From assembly GCA_050291935.1 (NCBI GenBank), contig JBNKKR010000002.1, positions 1 to 64,000 of the forward strand: DNA of 64,000 nt, in the 5' to 3' direction. Both the position numbers and the translations under genes were made by a program. Of this stretch, positions 61,927 to 64,000 are shown piece by piece; positions within the stretch are counted from its first letter, which is position 1; the number at the start of each line of letters is the position of its first letter. Source of the stretch: Desulfocapsa sp050291935 (GTDB taxonomy: Bacteria > Desulfobacterota > Desulfobulbia > Desulfobulbales > Desulfocapsaceae). The notes under the pieces were generated by a model. The model made no database searches, had not been told where the DNA came from, and worked only from the letters and a program-made list of their open reading frames with translations.

Positions 61927-62535
61927 TCACTGCAGGGCCAGCAAAACCCCAAAAAAGGCAAGCATAACCCCCGAAAATTTTTCAATGCCAAAGACCCAAC
62001 GATTGAGAAGCGACTTCACTTGCTTGTTTCCCAGCAGCCCAGCCACCGCCACATCCCAACAGAGCACTACCCCAGTCATCCACAAGCCATAAAGCGCTCG
62101 CACCGTAAATGGGGTATCTGGTGAAACCATCACCGTAAAAAGTGAAAGATAAAAGACCGCATTTTTGGGGTTAAGGATTGCTGACATAAAACCCAGCATA
62201 AACTGTACTCTTAGGCTTTCCACCTGGACGCTGCTTTCGCTGGTAGCTGTATCCAAAGAACGTTTGGGTGCGCGTAACAGTAGTATCCCGATATAAAAAA
62301 GATACGCACCACCAAGATATTTTAAAACAAGCATCAAGGTGGTCAATTCTTTTATCACTTCAAGGCCGGTTACGGCGACAATCAGATAGAGCCCGTTGGC
62401 ACTGGCTATCCCTGCACAAAGCGCAAAGGCATAGCGCAGGGGCATACGCAATGAGGTTTGTAAGATAAGAAAAAAGTCAGGGCCGGGACTCAAAAGAGCC
62501 ATAAAATGGGCTGAGGCGATCAATACAAATTCCAT
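61927..62535 (-). CDS. LysE-superfamily exporter (RhtB type)
   Basis: 202 residues, six TM segments, starting MEFVLIASAHFMALLSPGPDFFLILQ, with GGAYLFYIGILLLRAPKR in the middle and MLGFMSAILNPKNAVFYLSLF as the family motif. The frame continues to 62733 without support; AAGGAG lies before the ATG at 62535. The AraC gene upstream on the same strand, 46 bp away, is its likely regulator, and the pair resembles other LysE/AraC units for amino acid export. Confidence 0.85.
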   Translation of the reverse strand: MEFVLIASAHFMALLSPGPDFFLILQTSLRMPLRYAFALCAGIASANGLYLIVAVTGLEVIKELTTLMLVLKYLGGAYLFYIGILLLRAPKRSLDTATSESSVQVESLRVQFMLGFMSAILNPKNAVFYLSLFTVMVSPDTPFTVRALYGLWMTGVVLCWDVAVAGLLGNKQVKSLLNRWVFGIEKFSGVMLAFFGVLLALQ

Positions 62536-62581
62536 ACTTCTCCTTTTTTGAAAAACTACTATAGAGAAGCTTGAATCGTAT

Positions 62582-63391
62582 TTATTGTATAAAATTGACT
62601 TGGTACTCTTTTGGGGTAAGGGTGGTAATGCCCTTAAAATGACGATGAAAATGACTCTGATCAAAAAATCCGCACTCCAGAGCCACATCAGCCAGTTCTC
62701 TGCCCTCTCGCAGCAGCTTCCTGGCATACTCAATCCTACAGTTTAGTCTGTAGGCATGAGGTGTTAAGGTCGTTGCTGCTTTAAACTGTCGTAACAGGGT
62801 ATACGGATTTGCTTGCAGTTCCGTTGCCAACAGATCCAAGGGAAGATCCTCACCTAAATCACTCTGCAAGCGTTGTCGCAAGTTATCTATTTTTCCGGAT
62901 GAAAGGCTAGCTAACGCCTCTCTCTCACAACACTGGATAAATACACTGCTGACAAGATCCACCAGCCGCTGCTCTTTTTCATCCAGCTCTTCGCCATTAT
63001 CCATTAAAAGAGCCATGGTGGAAATGTATTGCTCGTAGAGTTCAGGGTGTTCCAATATAATATCTTTGGATTTTCGAAAGGCGCTAACTCCCCAGAGGGA
63101 TTTTTGCACCTGCAAACACCAATCAACATCAAGATAAAGCATATAATAGCTGCGCTCACCAAGCGCCGTGGGATTACAGGAATGCAATGTTTCCGGATTA
63201 ATAATAGCCAGGCTTCCCGGTCGCAGGTGCGCTTGCTCATCAGCAACAGTGTAGACAACTTCTCCCTTAGAAATAGCACCAACACTAAAGCTTTGATGCA
63301 TATGGGAAGTATAATGTCTGCCACTGTTAACGGTGTAACGACATTCCGCAAAGGGAAGCTCGTTATGCTTGGAAAATTGTTTTTTAACCAT
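62582..63391 (-). CDS. AraC-family transcriptional regulator
   Basis: 269 residues. An N-terminal cupin-like sensing domain (HYTSHMHQSFSVGAISKGEVVYTVADEQ, LRPGSLAIINPETLHSCNP) is followed by the two-HTH AraC domain with LLATELQANPYTLLRQFKAATTLTPHAYRLNCRIEYARKLLREG and VALECGFFDQSHFHRHFKGITTLTPKEYQ, all canonical. The short N-terminus before the ATG at 63391 is not needed. The LysE exporter follows 46 bp on, so the pair likely regulates amino acid export. Confidence 0.85.
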   Translation of the reverse strand: MVKKQFSKHNELPFAECRYTVNSGRHYTSHMHQSFSVGAISKGEVVYTVADEQAHLRPGSLAIINPETLHSCNPTALGERSYYMLYLDVDWCLQVQKSLWGVSAFRKSKDIILEHPELYEQYISTMALLMDNGEELDEKEQRLVDLVSSVFIQCCEREALASLSSGKIDNLRQRLQSDLGEDLPLDLLATELQANPYTLLRQFKAATTLTPHAYRLNCRIEYARKLLREGRELADVALECGFFDQSHFHRHFKGITTLTPKEYQVNFIQ

Positions 63392-63431
63392 ATGTTTTGT
63401 GCGGGCAGGCAAGTCGTAAACTCTGCAAATC

Positions 63432-64000
63432 TTACAGCCAACCCATGGAAAACAAATACTTTATCAACATAACAAGACACATCACGACCACGACAATCCG
63501 CAAATATTTCGGATCGATTGTAAAAAGACAGTGTGAACCGCCCCAAGCACCAATAAATTGGCCAAGCATCATCACAATACCAGCGGACCAGACAACTTTT
63601 CCTGCCAATAAAAAAATCGATAATGCCGCAAAATTAGTAGAAAAGTTGAGTGTCTTCGCAATTGCCGTTGCTTCAATTAAGCCATAGCCCCGTAAGGACA
63701 CACCACTAAGCGCAAAAAATGAACCTGTCCCTGGACCAAACATACCATCATAGCAACCAATAACCGGTACCACAAACTTTTGATAGTTACTGCGTGAAAT
63801 TTTCGGAGTACTCCTTGTGGAAAGGCTTCCCGGTGAAAAGAGAAAATAGACGACAATAAAGAGTAACACTAAGGGGATAAGACCACGTAAAATTCCAGCA
63901 TCAATACACTGTATTATAATGGTGCCCACAAGAGATCCGATAAAGGCAAAAAGCATTAAGAATTTTACATTCCCCCAGGAAACCTTTCTTTTTCGCAACA
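63432..64000 (-). CDS. TauE/SafE-family permease, C-terminal part (5' end off the window)
   Basis: The frame enters from the right edge and stops at 63432, giving the last 188 or so residues. Six hydrophobic segments and the motif VPVIGCYDGMFGPGTGSFFALSG, with the G-x-x-D-G-x-x-G-P-G-T-G pattern of the TSUP/YfcA family, identify it. Such proteins export or import sulfite, organosulfonates or other small anions. The start lies beyond 64000. Given the sulfonate synthase in the glycan cluster a sulfite link is tempting, but nothing in the sequence connects them. Confidence 0.8.
   Translation of the reverse strand, partial: LRKRKVSWGNVKFLMLFAFIGSLVGTIIIQCIDAGILRGLIPLVLLFIVVYFLFSPGSLSTRSTPKISRSNYQKFVVPVIGCYDGMFGPGTGSFFALSGVSLRGYGLIEATAIAKTLNFSTNFAALSIFLLAGKVVWSAGIVMMLGQFIGAWGGSHCLFTIDPKYLRIVVVVMCLVMLIKYLFSMGWL

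Noticed and set aside
1..64000. CRISPR arrays, tRNA or rRNA genes, prophage structural genes
   Set aside because: No regularly spaced repeats, cloverleaf-like sequences or phage protein families were seen on reading through; a tRNA scan would settle the RNA part.
63432..64000. Link between the TauE/SafE permease and sulfoquinovose synthesis
   Set aside because: The genes are 14 kb apart with many unrelated genes between them; the family transports several anions.

Overview
The window looks like a chromosomal segment of a Gram-negative deltaproteobacterium (Desulfobacterota, most like Desulfobulbales-type sulfur bacteria). This rests on moderate GC, the style of the protein families (lipid A and LTA-synthase-type sulfatases, exosortase and rhombosortase sorting, PAS sensors with Cys clusters, RmuC, CreBC) and the lack of any phage or plasmid backbone. 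It is an inference; there is no rRNA or other phylogenetic marker in view and I recognise no tRNA.

Layout. 1-950: mobile-element debris, namely a partial Cys-rich zinc-ribbon ORF running off the left edge and a decapitated DUF4143 ATPase fragment. 1028-7459: a tightly coupled four-gene operon encoding an exosortase with an EpsI-like tail, a 7-TM VIT/VWA protein ending in a PEP-like sorting signal, and a CreB/CreC-type two-component system, preceded by three TTCAT repeats spaced exactly 11 bp apart. 7577-12429: an intact DUF4143 ATPase, two small hypothetical proteins, RmuC and an ExeA-like ATPase. 12549-18220 (minus): a six-gene set resembling the Vibrio zinc-linked Zrg system (His-rich secreted proteins, ABC ATPase and permease, DUF3299-type protein), ending in an antiporter-Usp fusion. 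18262-23129: envelope enzymes (GDPD-like, EptA-like, LTA synthase-like).

23151-29573: a LysE exporter, a HEAT lipoprotein with a good promoter and terminator, a roadblock-like pair, two methyltransferases, and LysR and TetR regulators. 29679-32654: a TetR-controlled second VIT/VWA protein with a GlyGly-CTERM tail, followed by its rhombosortase. So two unrelated C-terminal sorting systems, each with its own VIT protein, lie within 32 kb. 32590-39419: PIN protein, MFS exporter, small membrane proteins, thioesterase, M48 protease with a TPR-like tail, LysE exporter, HD protein.

39403-52163 (minus): a surface-glycan cluster with nonulosonic acid genes (neuA, neuB, neuC-like and a UDP-sugar 4,6-dehydratase), glycosyltransferases, an ABC flippase and a close SQD1-type UDP-sulfoquinovose synthase, which suggests a sulfonated sugar in the glycan. 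One methyltransferase in it is frameshifted. 52430-54334: GbsR/MarR regulator, IS630-type transposase relic, radical SAM/SPASM protein. 54335-55018: a long non-coding stretch with alternative hairpins. 55019-64000: secreted protein, MscS channel, hydrolase, PAS histidine kinase, a degenerate CMD-family protein divergent from a MetR-like LysR regulator, a LysE/AraC pair and a partial TauE/SafE permease.
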